DNA of 64,000 nucleotides from contig JANXDC010000003.1 in NCBI GenBank assembly GCA_025059945.1, positions 62,001 through 126,000 of the forward strand. The letters are read 5' to 3'. The notes below the pieces were generated by a model, which saw only the letters and a list, made by a program, of their open reading frames with translations, did not search any database and was not told the origin of the DNA. The DNA is from Bacteroidota bacterium (GTDB lineage: Bacteria > Bacteroidota > Rhodothermia > JANXDC01). The position numbers and the translations under genes were made by a program. Positions 9,671-17,984 of the stretch are shown here, one piece after another. Position 1 is the first letter of the stretch, and each line of letters begins with the position of its first letter.

Positions 9671-10030
9671 GTGTCGGCCTCGGGTACAGCCCGGATAGTG
9701 CTCGAGGTGGAGCTCAACGCGCAGCGGATTCCTATGCGCCTCCGCTGGCAGGCCACAGAGGAGGCCGAGGAGTTCCAGTCGTGCACCGCCGTGTTGCTCT
9801 CGCTTTGGGATAAACGGCAACGGCAGTCACTGGGCCTGGATCTGTGGACGCCGGAGATGGAGGTGCCTGATATGCACGCGCTATATTATCAAACCTTCCT
9901 CCGGCTAGCTGATACCCTGGAACGGGCCGTACACGATGCCGAGCTGGCTGATCAGATCCGCGCCTTTGCGCGATCTTTTGCTCAGCAAGCGGCCGCGCGT
10001 TTGGCCCGTCCGTCAAGTGATCCTGGCTAG
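9671..10030 (+). CDS. gldC: GldC-like gliding motility protein
   Basis: The 119-residue product matches the small cytoplasmic GldC family: an N-terminal beta strand pair, the central LSLWDKRQRQSLGLDLWT segment, then PDMHALYYQTFLRLADTLERA. In gliding Bacteroidota GldC belongs to the motility accessory proteins, but homologues also occur in non-gliders. The GTG start is supported by AGGAGG five bases upstream and by direct abutment with the 43-aa gene. It overlaps the following DUF2459 gene by 14 bases. No other gld or spr gene is in the window, so a role in gliding here is uncertain. Confidence 0.82.
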   Translation: MSASGTARIVLEVELNAQRIPMRLRWQATEEAEEFQSCTAVLLSLWDKRQRQSLGLDLWTPEMEVPDMHALYYQTFLRLADTLERAVHDAELADQIRAFARSFAQQAAARLARPSSDPG

Positions 10031-10661
10031 CGTCCCGCTTGGGTGGGCGTTGTACAGCGGCTGTTGCTCTTCTCGTCCTGAAGAGCCTCCCCCGGATTCC
10101 CGCCTACAGGCGCTCTATGTGGTGCAGATCGCCTGGCACACCGGGATCTTGGTGCCGGTCGAAACCTTCAGGCGTTTTGCTCCGGACCTAGAGGCTTGGC
10201 TACCCTCCGGGGGGAGATGGCTGGACTGGGGCTGGGGGGATGCGGCGTATTATCCAGCTGAGCGCCCTACGCTCGGCATGGCCCTGCGCGCCGTGCTGTG
10301 GCCCACGCCGAGCGCACTGCGCATCGAGGCGCTCGCCGATCTCTCAATAGAACGCTACGATCGTTGGGCTAAGGTACAGGTGAGCGACTCAGGCCTTGCC
10401 CGACTTACGCGGTTTCTGCGCAGCGCGCTCGTTTTGGATGCAAACGGACGCCCCCAACTGCTGCTCGTCCCACAAGGGCGCGTACGCTTCTATAGCGCAC
10501 GCGGCCGCTATCATGGCCTGCGCACCTGCAACACTTGGGCGGCGGAAGCCTTGGCTCAGGCTGGGATTCCAATCTGTCCGGTTGGAATAGTGTGGGCGGA
10601 GCAGCTGTTTTGGGCTCTGGAGGAGGCTCAGGGGAAGCGGGCAAACCTAAACCGTCCCTAA
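10017..10661 (+). CDS. DUF2459-family protein
   Basis: The 214-residue product shows DUF2459 signatures: WHTGILVPVE near residue 37, DWGWGDAAYY near 72, and a CNTWAAEALAQAGIP segment near 180. The conserved His, Asp and Cys suggest a hydrolase or transferase fold, but no activity is established. GTG 10017 is the best start because it gives a short N-terminal hydrophobic segment ending in GCC, possibly a lipoprotein or anchor, although the lipobox is imperfect. It overlaps gldC by 14 bases. Its TAA interlocks with the stop of the convergent lipoprotein gene. Confidence 0.72.
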   Translation: MILASVPLGWALYSGCCSSRPEEPPPDSRLQALYVVQIAWHTGILVPVETFRRFAPDLEAWLPSGGRWLDWGWGDAAYYPAERPTLGMALRAVLWPTPSALRIEALADLSIERYDRWAKVQVSDSGLARLTRFLRSALVLDANGRPQLLLVPQGRVRFYSARGRYHGLRTCNTWAAEALAQAGIPICPVGIVWAEQLFWALEEAQGKRANLNRP

Positions 10662-11143
10662 TACTGGCTCATGTAACGTTCTAAGAGCCCCTTCACCTCG
10701 CGCTCAAAGGCCTTCAGCGCCTCCACTAACTGCGCCGGGGGAGGCACGGATACCCACTCACCCTGGGCGTTTTGCACCTGATATTCTAAGCGCAGGTCCG
10801 CCAAGTACATCGCTCGACCGCGTGGACGGATCGCGATCACCAGGCGATCCCGCAGCTGCCGGATCCCGTGTTGCGCTTCCGCTGGATCGGGAGCGTACAG
10901 ACGCCATTCGGTGGCGAGTTGGTTCAGATTGGGCCGCTCCGGATAGTACCCGTATCGGGGGAGGACCTCCAGGAGCACGTCCACAAGCAGACGGGGTTCT
11001 GGAGCGCGCCCCACGATGGCTCGATATATCTCTGCCCCCGCCCCAGCCTTGGCCGTGTTGGGGCTGCGCGATGAGGCACAGCCCACCAGAATCAGCACAC
11101 AGAGCAAACCCGCTCTTGTCGCAAGCCGAGAAAGCGTAGCCAT
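10658..11143 (-). CDS. Hypothetical lipoprotein
   Basis: A 161-residue protein with a clear lipoprotein signal peptide: MATLSRLATRAGLLCVLILVGC, with LVGC as lipobox. The mature part is mixed alpha/beta with EIYRAIVGRAPEPRLLVDVLLEVLPRYGY near the start and a predicted amphipathic C-terminal helix (EALKAFEREVKGLLERYMSQY). I do not recognise a family. The start at 11143 is set by the signal peptide; longer frames run into the upstream gene. It follows the other lipoprotein gene by 13 bases and probably shares its transcript. Confidence 0.7.
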   Translation of the reverse strand: MATLSRLATRAGLLCVLILVGCASSRSPNTAKAGAGAEIYRAIVGRAPEPRLLVDVLLEVLPRYGYYPERPNLNQLATEWRLYAPDPAEAQHGIRQLRDRLVIAIRPRGRAMYLADLRLEYQVQNAQGEWVSVPPPAQLVEALKAFEREVKGLLERYMSQY

Positions 11144-11156
11144 CTGGCTCGAACTC

Positions 11157-11612
11157 TTAGAACACGATCGGCCCCGTATCCTGACTGCTCCTATAGAAGT
11201 ACACAAACTGCAGCACCCGCTGACGGGCTGGCGGGGTGGCGTCATAATCGAGCCGATCGTCGATCCAGACCCGCATACGCAGGTTGTCCAGCTCGGGGTT
11301 CTGACGTTCAACACGGATGAAAATCTGCCGGGTCTGGCTAATATCGAACTGGCGCTCTAGGGGGATGGTGGGCCGGGTGGTGTCGGCCTCCAGAAGGAGC
11401 ACCAGGAGCGTGTCGCGTACGATCACCCCGCCAGGGCCGTATACGGGCTGGCGTTGAGCCAGAAACTTAAGCGAGGTCACCAGTTGCAGCCGCGCCGCGC
11501 CATCTCCTTCTAAACGTAGCCGAACCGTCTTGGGACCCTCATGTTCCAGCAGGCTGCATCCCCCAAGCCCCCAGCCCATCACAACGAGCACAAGCCCCAT
11601 CCACCTTCGCAT
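11157..11612 (-). CDS. Hypothetical lipoprotein
   Basis: A 151-residue protein starting MRRWMGLVLVVMGWGLGGC, a signal peptide with GLGGC as lipobox. The mature domain is beta-rich (VRLRLEGDGAARLQLVTSLKF) with a region resembling a small sandwich domain and no recognised catalytic motif. ATG 11612 is preceded by a GGGGAG stretch. It lies just after the susD terminator, so it is probably transcribed separately from, or by read-through of, the susCD operon, together with the next lipoprotein gene. A surface role linked to SusCD is possible but unproven. Confidence 0.68.
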   Translation of the reverse strand: MRRWMGLVLVVMGWGLGGCSLLEHEGPKTVRLRLEGDGAARLQLVTSLKFLAQRQPVYGPGGVIVRDTLLVLLLEADTTRPTIPLERQFDISQTRQIFIRVERQNPELDNLRMRVWIDDRLDYDATPPARQRVLQFVYFYRSSQDTGPIVF

Positions 11613-11637
11613 ACCTACATACTCCCCTTGGCGTTGC

Positions 11638-11679
11638 AAAAAGCCTCCGGGTGTCGCCAGGGAAGGCGACACCCGGAGG
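11638..11679 (-). terminator. Strong terminator after susD
   Basis: A perfect 15-bp stem (11644-11658 with 11665-11679) with a 6-base loop is followed on the minus strand by five T (11642-11638). It lies 26 bases after the susD stop. Confidence 0.9.
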
Positions 11680-11705
11680 GAAGCAAAACCTTAGCCTCGT
11701 TTCCC

Positions 11706-13007
11706 CTACTTCACCAGCGGGTTGGCCCGCCGCTCGGAGATCGTGATGGGGAAGAACTCCCCAGGCCTGAAATAGCCCGAGACCCACTCGCGCGGGTATT
11801 GGGCGAACCGATAGTGGTCGGCCAGACGACGGCCTTGTAGGAAGAGGTTCACCCGTCGGGCGTGAATGAGCATGTCGCGAGCTGGAATCTGACCCGTATA
11901 CGCCGAGAGCCGATCTAGCGTGCGGATGGCGTTGATCTGATTGCGAAACTCCGCCACATCGCCTCGGGCCAAGGCAGCTTCGGCCAAGATCAGGTGCATC
12001 TCGCGGCGAGATACCACGGTCATGGGCGCGTAACGCTCCGCTCGGGTGAATTCCTCGATCTCGCGGGCCAGCTTCGGGTCTACGACGTTGTCTATTGGAT
12101 CCCGCAGCCTCACCGAGGCCACCTTCTTATCGTCGGCCGTGGGCACGATGTAGTCGTCCCCGATACGCATCTCAAGACGGAAGTTGACCTGCAGGGCCAT
12201 GCTCATATCGCCCACGATGAGGTCGGGCGTGGCGGGTGAGGTCTCGAGCCGAAAGACGAAGTCGGCTGTTCCCATACGGGTTAGCGCCGCCTGCGCATCG
12301 GCATTGGCCCCCGCGTCGTTGACCAAGGGATTGGCCGTATCGACCTGTCCGGGCCGCAGCTTGGCCCTGAGGGCCTTGGAGTAGCGGGCGCGCGCGCGCA
12401 GCGCAAGCAAGCGCGTCTCCCAGAGCGCATTCCCGGCCGCTTGCGCTACGGCGATCCCCTTGGTGCAGTAGTCGACCGCTCTATCATAGAGCTCCGGGAT
12501 CCGATCGCGCCCGATGTTGGGACCGGGCTGGGTACGATCGGAGAAGGCGAAGTCATCGAACATATCGGCGATCGTGATATAGATGATCGCCGCGTAGGCG
12601 TAAACCCGAGCTAAATCCACCGGAGTGCGGAGCGCGCCCTGGCTGCGAAAGGCCTCTAGGCGCTCAATGGCCTTATCGGCCGTCCAGCGTGCTTCGGCCA
12701 CGTACGTGAAGGCGTTGTCGGTAAACTCGTTATAGATGTCGTTTACCTTGCCCCAATCCAGGTCGCGCCAGGAGTCGCGCGAGCCGACCCATTTGAGCTC
12801 ATCAGAGGCCGTCGAATAGGGAGCTAGGATCGCCCCCAAAGCTCTTGTCACGGTGGCCTCAGCTCCGTTGGCGATCGCCGTAGCCGCAGCTGGGCTGGCG
12901 AGATCTTCTTCTAGCACGTTGTTAGGATTGTTGGCCTTGAGGCTCAGCAGGTCGCATCCGGCCCCCAATAACCCCGCGGCCAATAGAATGTAGGTGCGCA
13001 TGCGCAA
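11706..13007 (-). CDS. SusD/RagB-like outer-membrane lipoprotein
   Basis: The 433-residue lipoprotein has signal peptide MRMRTYILLAAGLLGAGC (C18 lipidated) and the SusD-type opening with NPNNVLEEDLASPAAATAIANGA. TPR-like helices follow (WTADKAIERLEAFRS, ARYSKALRAKL), and the C-terminal LIHARRVNLFLQGRRLADHYRF is typical of the family. SusD proteins lie on the cell surface and form a lid over the SusC channel to capture ligand. It is somewhat short for the family and contains the linker that follows LSLKANNPN. It is encoded 93 bases after susC, with a GC-rich hairpin between them. The ligand is unknown; no glycosidase is nearby. Confidence 0.93.
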   Translation of the reverse strand: MRMRTYILLAAGLLGAGCDLLSLKANNPNNVLEEDLASPAAATAIANGAEATVTRALGAILAPYSTASDELKWVGSRDSWRDLDWGKVNDIYNEFTDNAFTYVAEARWTADKAIERLEAFRSQGALRTPVDLARVYAYAAIIYITIADMFDDFAFSDRTQPGPNIGRDRIPELYDRAVDYCTKGIAVAQAAGNALWETRLLALRARARYSKALRAKLRPGQVDTANPLVNDAGANADAQAALTRMGTADFVFRLETSPATPDLIVGDMSMALQVNFRLEMRIGDDYIVPTADDKKVASVRLRDPIDNVVDPKLAREIEEFTRAERYAPMTVVSRREMHLILAEAALARGDVAEFRNQINAIRTLDRLSAYTGQIPARDMLIHARRVNLFLQGRRLADHYRFAQYPREWVSGYFRPGEFFPITISERRANPLVK

Positions 13008-13048
13008 CCCTCCTTGTTGGCTCCTGCTACCCTCCGCTCCCGCCCCCC

Positions 13049-13080
13049 GGGCCCATCCCCCGCGATATGGGGGAGGGCCC
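13049..13080 (-). promoter_or_regulatory. Intercistronic hairpin between susC and susD
   Basis: GGGCCC (13049-13054) and GGGCCC (13075-13080) pair as the outer stem, with CCCCC/GGGGG inside around a GCGATAT loop. No T run follows on the minus strand, so it is more likely an RNA-stability or attenuation element setting the SusC:SusD ratio than a terminator. Confidence 0.5.
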
Positions 13081-13100
13081 GGAGAGGCGAGAGAGCATCC

Positions 13101-16100
13101 TTAGAACCCGAAACGCAAGCTAAACTGGATTCGGCGCGGAATCGGTAGGCCGAAAGCCTCCACGCTGTCGAGGAAGTTCTGGTATAGTGTGCCACCTGAA
13201 CCGCGCCCAACGGCATTCACCTCCGGGTCGATGCCCGAGAACTTCGTCCAAATCGCCAGGTTACGGCCCGAAATCGTAAGGGACATGTTTCGGAGTCCGT
13301 ACTGCCGGATGAACTGCGGCGATACCGTGTAGGTTAGGCTCAGCTCGCGCCAACGCAGGAAGTCACCGGGCTCATGGGAATTGGCGCCGGCCGCACCGCC
13401 TGGATAGAGGTCTACGAGCTTGAGGTATTGTTCAAAGGCTTTTAGCCGCACTTCGGGATCATTCTTGGGCTGGTTGTTCGCGTCCAAGCCGCCTGTGGCG
13501 AAGTCGCGCTCGGCCTGCGCCGCCTCAGGGGTGTTCATCCCGATGAGCGGATTGGCGCGCCGGAAGGCATCGGTTAGGTTCGTGACGGTGTAGTTGCCGA
13601 ACTTGTACTCGAAGAGCGCGTACAGCGAGAAGCTCCTGAGGAAGTTGATCGTGAACCCAAAGGAGCCCATCCAGTCCGGCTGCGGCTTGCCGAGGTAATT
13701 CTCCAGCACATTACCCTGCTCGTTAGCCTGCCACAGCAAGAAGCCGTTCAGGTCCGCCAAGGGGCTAGCCCCGAGCACGTTGGCGCGGCTTACGAGGGCG
13801 GTGGCGCTCAGGCCACGGAAGTAACTGAGCAGCTCATCCCGGGTATCAGGTCTGCCGTCTCGGTTGGTATCGATCGGATAACGACCGGGTTCGACTGCTC
13901 GGAGCTTGGGCCCAAAGGTGGCGCCCGGCGCATACCCTTCGCGGATAAAGTTCCGATAACGCGGATACGTGCCCGCAATAAAGATGGGCGGAGCGCCGCC
14001 GAGCGAGATCACCCGCTCCCACAGGTAGGAAGCGTTGGCAAAGAGGTTTATGGAGAGGTTTTGCTGATTGACCACGAAGGCGTTGAGCCCCAGCTCTACT
14101 CCTTTGCCCTTGAGCTTGCCGATGTTGTCGAGCTGCCGGGCCCGGAAGCCGCCGGTGAAGGGAAACTGGCGCGCTACGAGCGCATCCCGCACAGTCCGAT
14201 CCCAGTACGTGGCCTGTAGGGCGTAGCGGTCATTCAAAAGCCCTAGCTCCAGGCCCACCTCCCACTCGGTCGACACCTCGGGTTTGAGCTTAGGATTGCC
14301 CAGGTTGCCGGGGGCAAGACCGGGACCTGTAATCGAGGCCAGAGGTACATAGGTGGTGAGCGCATCAAAGGCGCCCGGCTGCAGACCCGACTGGCCTAAG
14401 GCTGCGCGCAGGCGCAGCGAGGAGACCGGGCCCAGAGGCCGCCAGAAGGCGGCATCCGAAGGCACAACCGAAAGCGAGATCTTCGGGTACAGAACGCCCT
14501 TGAACTCCGAGCCAAAGGCGCTGTTGGCGTCATAGCGGGCGCCCAAGGTCAAGAAGACGAAGTTCTGAAAGCCAATCTGTTCTTGGGCGAAGACACCCAA
14601 GTTTTTGTTCTCCAGGAAAAACTCGGAGACGTCTTTCTCCGAGGCGCCGCCGGCCACGTTGATGCCCGGGCCCGGGAAGCGCCGACCCAGAGCTCCGCGC
14701 TCAACAGAGCGAATGGCAAAGCCCTGTAGGCCGGCCAGGAAGGTGGACTCTAGATTCTCCCCGATCCGATTGATCAAGGTGGCCTTTAGATCTAGAGTCA
14801 GATGCAGCCGATTCAGATCCCCCGTACGACGCGCCCCCTCCACCTCTGCCGAGGTAAAATTGTTGATGTTCCATCCAAAGGGACGCTCCGAGATATCCTG
14901 TTGGTTCGTATAGTCCACCCCGAAGGTACCGTCGATCGTGAGGCTTCCTAGGGGGCGCCAGTTCATCCCGAAGGAACCGTTGAAATGCCGCGTATCTTGC
15001 GTGACGGTCTGCTGCAGCACCTCCGGCACGGAGGCAAAGGAGGGGCTTCCCGTCGGGTTGTTGAAGCGGATCAGATGGACCCGCGCAAACATCGTCAGGG
15101 ACTCAACCCCATAAATGTTGTTGTTGTTCTGGAAGGTCTCCAGATGGAAGTCCGTGTACCCGGTCGTGACGCGCAGCTGCAACTTATCCGACGGAAACAC
15201 GTTGACGTTAGCCGAAGTCTGGATGCGGCTCAGGATGTCGCGAGCGCGCACGCTATAGCCGGGGGGCATAGGGATCTTCTTGCCTCCAAAAGGCCCATCC
15301 TCGTACTGCCAGCGACCGTTGATGAAGTACGTTACCCCGGTGGCCCCACCGCTAATGGAGGCTGAGTAGGTCTGACCACGCCCGGTTTCATAGAGATCAT
15401 GCACGAAGTTGTAGCTGACCAGGTCGTACTGCCGATACCTACCCCCCAGGTACTTGCTGACCGTGTCGGCCTGCGCCTGAGTACGGAACCAGCTCGTCAT
15501 GGGTTTGAAGACCTTGGGGTAGTTGCTGAAGGCCTGCTGGACTTGAAAATCAAAGCGCGGAGCCCCAACAGCACCCTTTCGGGTGAAGATCTGGATCACG
15601 CCATTGGAGGCCTCAGTTCCGTAAAGTGTGGCGGCCGCGGCGCCCTTTAGGATCTCAACGCGCTCGATGGCATCCGGATTGATATCATCAAGCCGAGAGG
15701 GAGATCCACCGCCGCCAGTGCCCACAAAGCCGCTAAATCCCCCTCCTCGATCTACGCGCACGCCGTCTATGTAGACAATGGGCTCATTAAGCTGGGTTAG
15801 GCTCGCCGAGCCTCGGATGCGGATGCGCGCCCCTTCTCCCGTAATACCGCCAGAGGGCAGGCTCACCACACCCGGCTCACGGCCGGCCAGGATCTCCGAG
15901 ATATTCAGGGCCGGCACGGTCTCCAATTGCGCCGTGTTGATTGTGGCGATTGTGTTGCCGAGTTTACGCTTCTCCACTGGACCGCCGGCCCCCGTGACCA
16001 CGACCTCGTTGAGTTGGAGCGCGGTCTCTTCGAGCACAAAATCGGCCGTGGCGGTCTCACCAGCCCGCACGGTTACCTGGCGCGTGGCCAGGCGATAGCC

Positions 16101-16346
16101 TACGAACCGGGCCTCGAGCACATGCGTGCCCGCCGGCACGCGAGGGATCGTATAGCGCCCGTTCAAGTCCGTTGCGGCGCCCAGCTGCGTGCCGCGGATA
16201 ACCACGTTTGCGCCGGGGATAGGTTCGCCTGTGCGGGAGTCCGTTACGCGCCCTTGGATGGAACCGGTCTGCTGAGCCCATAGCGACAGGGGCAGCAACC
16301 AGAACCCCAAAAAGGCGCCCATGAAGCGACGTAGCGCGCGCGTCAT
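13101..16346 (-). CDS. SusC/RagA-family TonB-linked outer-membrane protein
   Basis: This 1081-residue TonB-dependent transporter starts with signal peptide MTRALRRFMGAFLGFWLLPL (cleaved near 25). A carboxypeptidase-regulatory-like beta domain (about 29-115, GRVTDSRTGEPIPGANV) is followed by the plug (about 125-255, with VYIDGVRVDR and the family signature EILKGAAAATLYGTEASNG), and a 22-strand barrel fills the rest, ending in an aromatic C-terminus (RRIQFSLRFGF). It imports large nutrients through the outer membrane together with the SusD-like lid encoded next. A consensus AGGAGG precedes the ATG. Ligand unknown. Confidence 0.96.
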   Translation of the reverse strand: MTRALRRFMGAFLGFWLLPLSLWAQQTGSIQGRVTDSRTGEPIPGANVVIRGTQLGAATDLNGRYTIPRVPAGTHVLEARFVGYRLATRQVTVRAGETATADFVLEETALQLNEVVVTGAGGPVEKRKLGNTIATINTAQLETVPALNISEILAGREPGVVSLPSGGITGEGARIRIRGSASLTQLNEPIVYIDGVRVDRGGGFSGFVGTGGGGSPSRLDDINPDAIERVEILKGAAAATLYGTEASNGVIQIFTRKGAVGAPRFDFQVQQAFSNYPKVFKPMTSWFRTQAQADTVSKYLGGRYRQYDLVSYNFVHDLYETGRGQTYSASISGGATGVTYFINGRWQYEDGPFGGKKIPMPPGYSVRARDILSRIQTSANVNVFPSDKLQLRVTTGYTDFHLETFQNNNNIYGVESLTMFARVHLIRFNNPTGSPSFASVPEVLQQTVTQDTRHFNGSFGMNWRPLGSLTIDGTFGVDYTNQQDISERPFGWNINNFTSAEVEGARRTGDLNRLHLTLDLKATLINRIGENLESTFLAGLQGFAIRSVERGALGRRFPGPGINVAGGASEKDVSEFFLENKNLGVFAQEQIGFQNFVFLTLGARYDANSAFGSEFKGVLYPKISLSVVPSDAAFWRPLGPVSSLRLRAALGQSGLQPGAFDALTTYVPLASITGPGLAPGNLGNPKLKPEVSTEWEVGLELGLLNDRYALQATYWDRTVRDALVARQFPFTGGFRARQLDNIGKLKGKGVELGLNAFVVNQQNLSINLFANASYLWERVISLGGAPPIFIAGTYPRYRNFIREGYAPGATFGPKLRAVEPGRYPIDTNRDGRPDTRDELLSYFRGLSATALVSRANVLGASPLADLNGFLLWQANEQGNVLENYLGKPQPDWMGSFGFTINFLRSFSLYALFEYKFGNYTVTNLTDAFRRANPLIGMNTPEAAQAERDFATGGLDANNQPKNDPEVRLKAFEQYLKLVDLYPGGAAGANSHEPGDFLRWRELSLTYTVSPQFIRQYGLRNMSLTISGRNLAIWTKFSGIDPEVNAVGRGSGGTLYQNFLDSVEAFGLPIPRRIQFSLRFGF

Positions 16347-16477
16347 ATAGTACCTCCTCTTGCTGATGAACCTGACCTACACCCCGCTACTGCGGTCTAG
16401 AAAAACGGCGGATAATTTGCAACCGGAAGGGCGCCACGGGCTGTGGCCCCCTCCCTCAACACAGATGACACGGGACT

Positions 16478-16489
16478 GTGGTTTACCAC
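16478..16489 (-). promoter_or_regulatory. Small inverted repeat at the start of the susC leader
   Basis: GTGG-TTTA-CCAC falls about 5-16 bases after the predicted transcription start. It could be an operator half-pair or a leader hairpin; too short to be sure. Confidence 0.3.
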
Positions 16490-16500
16490 GCCCAAGTGCG

Positions 16501-16529
16501 TTATTACGCAAAAATTCGCAGAAAGTCAA
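16501..16529 (-). promoter_or_regulatory. Sigma-70-like promoter of the susCD operon
   Basis: Read on the minus strand, TTGACT (16529-16524), a 17-base spacer and TAATAA (16506-16501) make a near-consensus promoter. The transcript would start near 16494 and carry a leader of about 147 bases before the susC ATG. I see no known riboswitch in that leader, only short hairpins. Confidence 0.7.
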
Positions 16530-16639
16530 GACCTAAGCTCCTGCAAAAAGGCACAGATCGGAAAGCACGTTCGCACGCCGACGACCCGTACTTTTTCATA
16601 CACATAGCGCCCGCTTATCGAGAAATGTGCGACCTACAC

Positions 16640-16891
16640 CTATAACGAAGCATCGTGAGGCGCCTTGGGGCGCGTCCGATAAACAATCTTTCGGATCGTA
16701 TCATACTCCAACTGCGGGTATTGCTGCTGCAGCCGATCAATGGCCTCGCTAGCGGAGATCTTCTGCGCCCGCATCTCCAAGAACTGGCGCCGGATCACGT
16801 AATTGCGCAGCTCTCGTTCATTGAGCAGGTTATGCTGCTGCAGATGCCAAAAGGCCTCATCCGAAATGAGGGGCCACAAGGGGTTCCGCAT
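16640..16891 (-). CDS. Small hypothetical helical protein
   Basis: The likely product is 83 residues from ATG 16891 (MRNPLWPLISDEAFWHLQQ), with an AGGAAGAG ribosome site upstream; the longer frame adds 28 residues of unlikely sequence. It is predicted largely helical, with RELRNYVIRRQFLEMRAQ and SASEAIDRLQQQYPQLEYDTIRKIVY, the latter resembling a helix-turn-helix half. I do not recognise the family. It lies downstream of uxs after a weak terminator-like hairpin. Confidence 0.6.
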   Translation of the reverse strand: MRNPLWPLISDEAFWHLQQHNLLNERELRNYVIRRQFLEMRAQKISASEAIDRLQQQYPQLEYDTIRKIVYRTRPKAPHDASL

Positions 16892-16973
16892 GGAGATCTC
16901 TTCCTGTCCCGTAACCGCGTGAAAAACTAGAAGGCTGCTTCGGCGGGGCGTCAAGACTTTTGGGCTCAACAGC

Positions 16974-17004
16974 AAAAAAACACATCCGAGCGGTCGTCTC
17001 CGGC
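16974..17004 (-). terminator. Weak terminator-like hairpin after uxs
   Basis: On the minus strand a short bulged stem (CCGGAG..CTCGG) is followed by seven T (16980-16974). The stem is weak, so termination may be partial. Confidence 0.4.
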
Positions 17005-17014
17005 AGTCGATCCG

Positions 17015-17974
17015 TCAAACCGGCAGGCCGAGTCGCTCTTTAAAGTACCGTAGGGTTCGTTCCAGCCCCTCGCGCCGGCTTACACGGGGCTCCCAGCCCA
17101 ACAGCCGACGGGCCTTTGCGATATCGGGCCGCCGTACTTTGGGATCATCAGCCGGAAGCGGCTTAAAGACGATGGGACTCGGGCTTTGGGTGAGGGACTT
17201 GATCTCGTAGGCCAATTCCAGCAAGGAAACCTCATCCGGGTTGCCCAAATTAACGGGCTCCACCTCCGTAGAGAGCAGCAACCGGTAGATGCCCTCCACC
17301 ATATCGTCGACGTAACAGAAAGAGCGGGTCTGCAGGCCGTCTCCGTAGACGGTAATAGGCTCTCCCGTAAGGGCCTGGCGCATGAAGTTGGGTAGGGCCC
17401 GTCCGTCATCGAGCCGCATGCGCGGTCCGTAGGTATTGAAGATGCGCGCAATGCGCGTATCCAGCCCATGATAGCGATGATAAGCCATCGTCATGGCCTC
17501 GGCGAAGCGCTTGGCTTCATCATAAACTCCGCGCAATCCGATGGGGTTGACGTTGCCCCAGTACGTTTCCGGCTGCGGGTGCACAAGCGGATCGCCGTAG
17601 ACTTCGCTTGTGGAGGCGAGTAGGAAACGGGCGCCTTTGGCTTTGGCGAGCCCCAAAGCCTTATGCGTGCCCAGCGCTCCGACTTTGAGGGTCTGGATGG
17701 GATAGCGCAGGTAGTCCGCGGGACTGGCCGGTGAGGCGAAGTGCAGGACGAAGTCCAGCGGACCCTCCACGTACATGAAGGTTGTGACGTCGTGCTGAAC
17801 GAAGAAAAATCGAGAATGGCCAAAAAGGTGAGCGATGTTGTCCGGAGTGCCTGTAATAAAGTTGTCCATGCAGATCACCTCATGCCCTTCGGCTAAGAGC
17901 CGATCGCAGAGGTGCGAACCCAAAAACCCCGCTCCGCCCGTAATCAGGGTGCGCGGCCTTGAGTACCGTCGCAT
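17015..17974 (-). CDS. uxs: UDP-glucuronate decarboxylase (UDP-xylose synthase)
   Basis: The 319-residue extended SDR enzyme has the NAD motif GGAGFLGS (13-20), the [10 protein letters not shown] segment (120-129) and catalytic Y151/K155 in YDEAK. The [14 protein letters not shown] and [11 protein letters not shown] segments are typical of UDP-xylose synthases, which decarboxylate UDP-glucuronate. The upstream gene encodes the dehydrogenase that makes UDP-glucuronate, 10 bases before, so the pair converts UDP-glucose to UDP-xylose for surface polysaccharide. Family members without the long N-terminal anchor, as here, are soluble. Confidence 0.93.
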   Translation of the reverse strand: MRRYSRPRTLITGGAGFLGSHLCDRLLAEGHEVICMDNFITGTPDNIAHLFGHSRFFFVQHDVTTFMYVEGPLDFVLHFASPASPADYLRYPIQTLKVGALGTHKALGLAKAKGARFLLASTSEVYGDPLVHPQPETYWGNVNPIGLRGVYDEAKRFAEAMTMAYHRYHGLDTRIARIFNTYGPRMRLDDGRALPNFMRQALTGEPITVYGDGLQTRSFCYVDDMVEGIYRLLLSTEVEPVNLGNPDEVSLLELAYEIKSLTQSPSPIVFKPLPADDPKVRRPDIAKARRLLGWEPRVSRREGLERTLRYFKERLGLPV

Positions 17975-17984
17975 GGCGCGTTTC

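Noticed and set aside
16347-16500. A riboswitch in the susC leader
   Set aside because: The hairpins present do not match cobalamin, TPP, SAM or other cores I can recognise.
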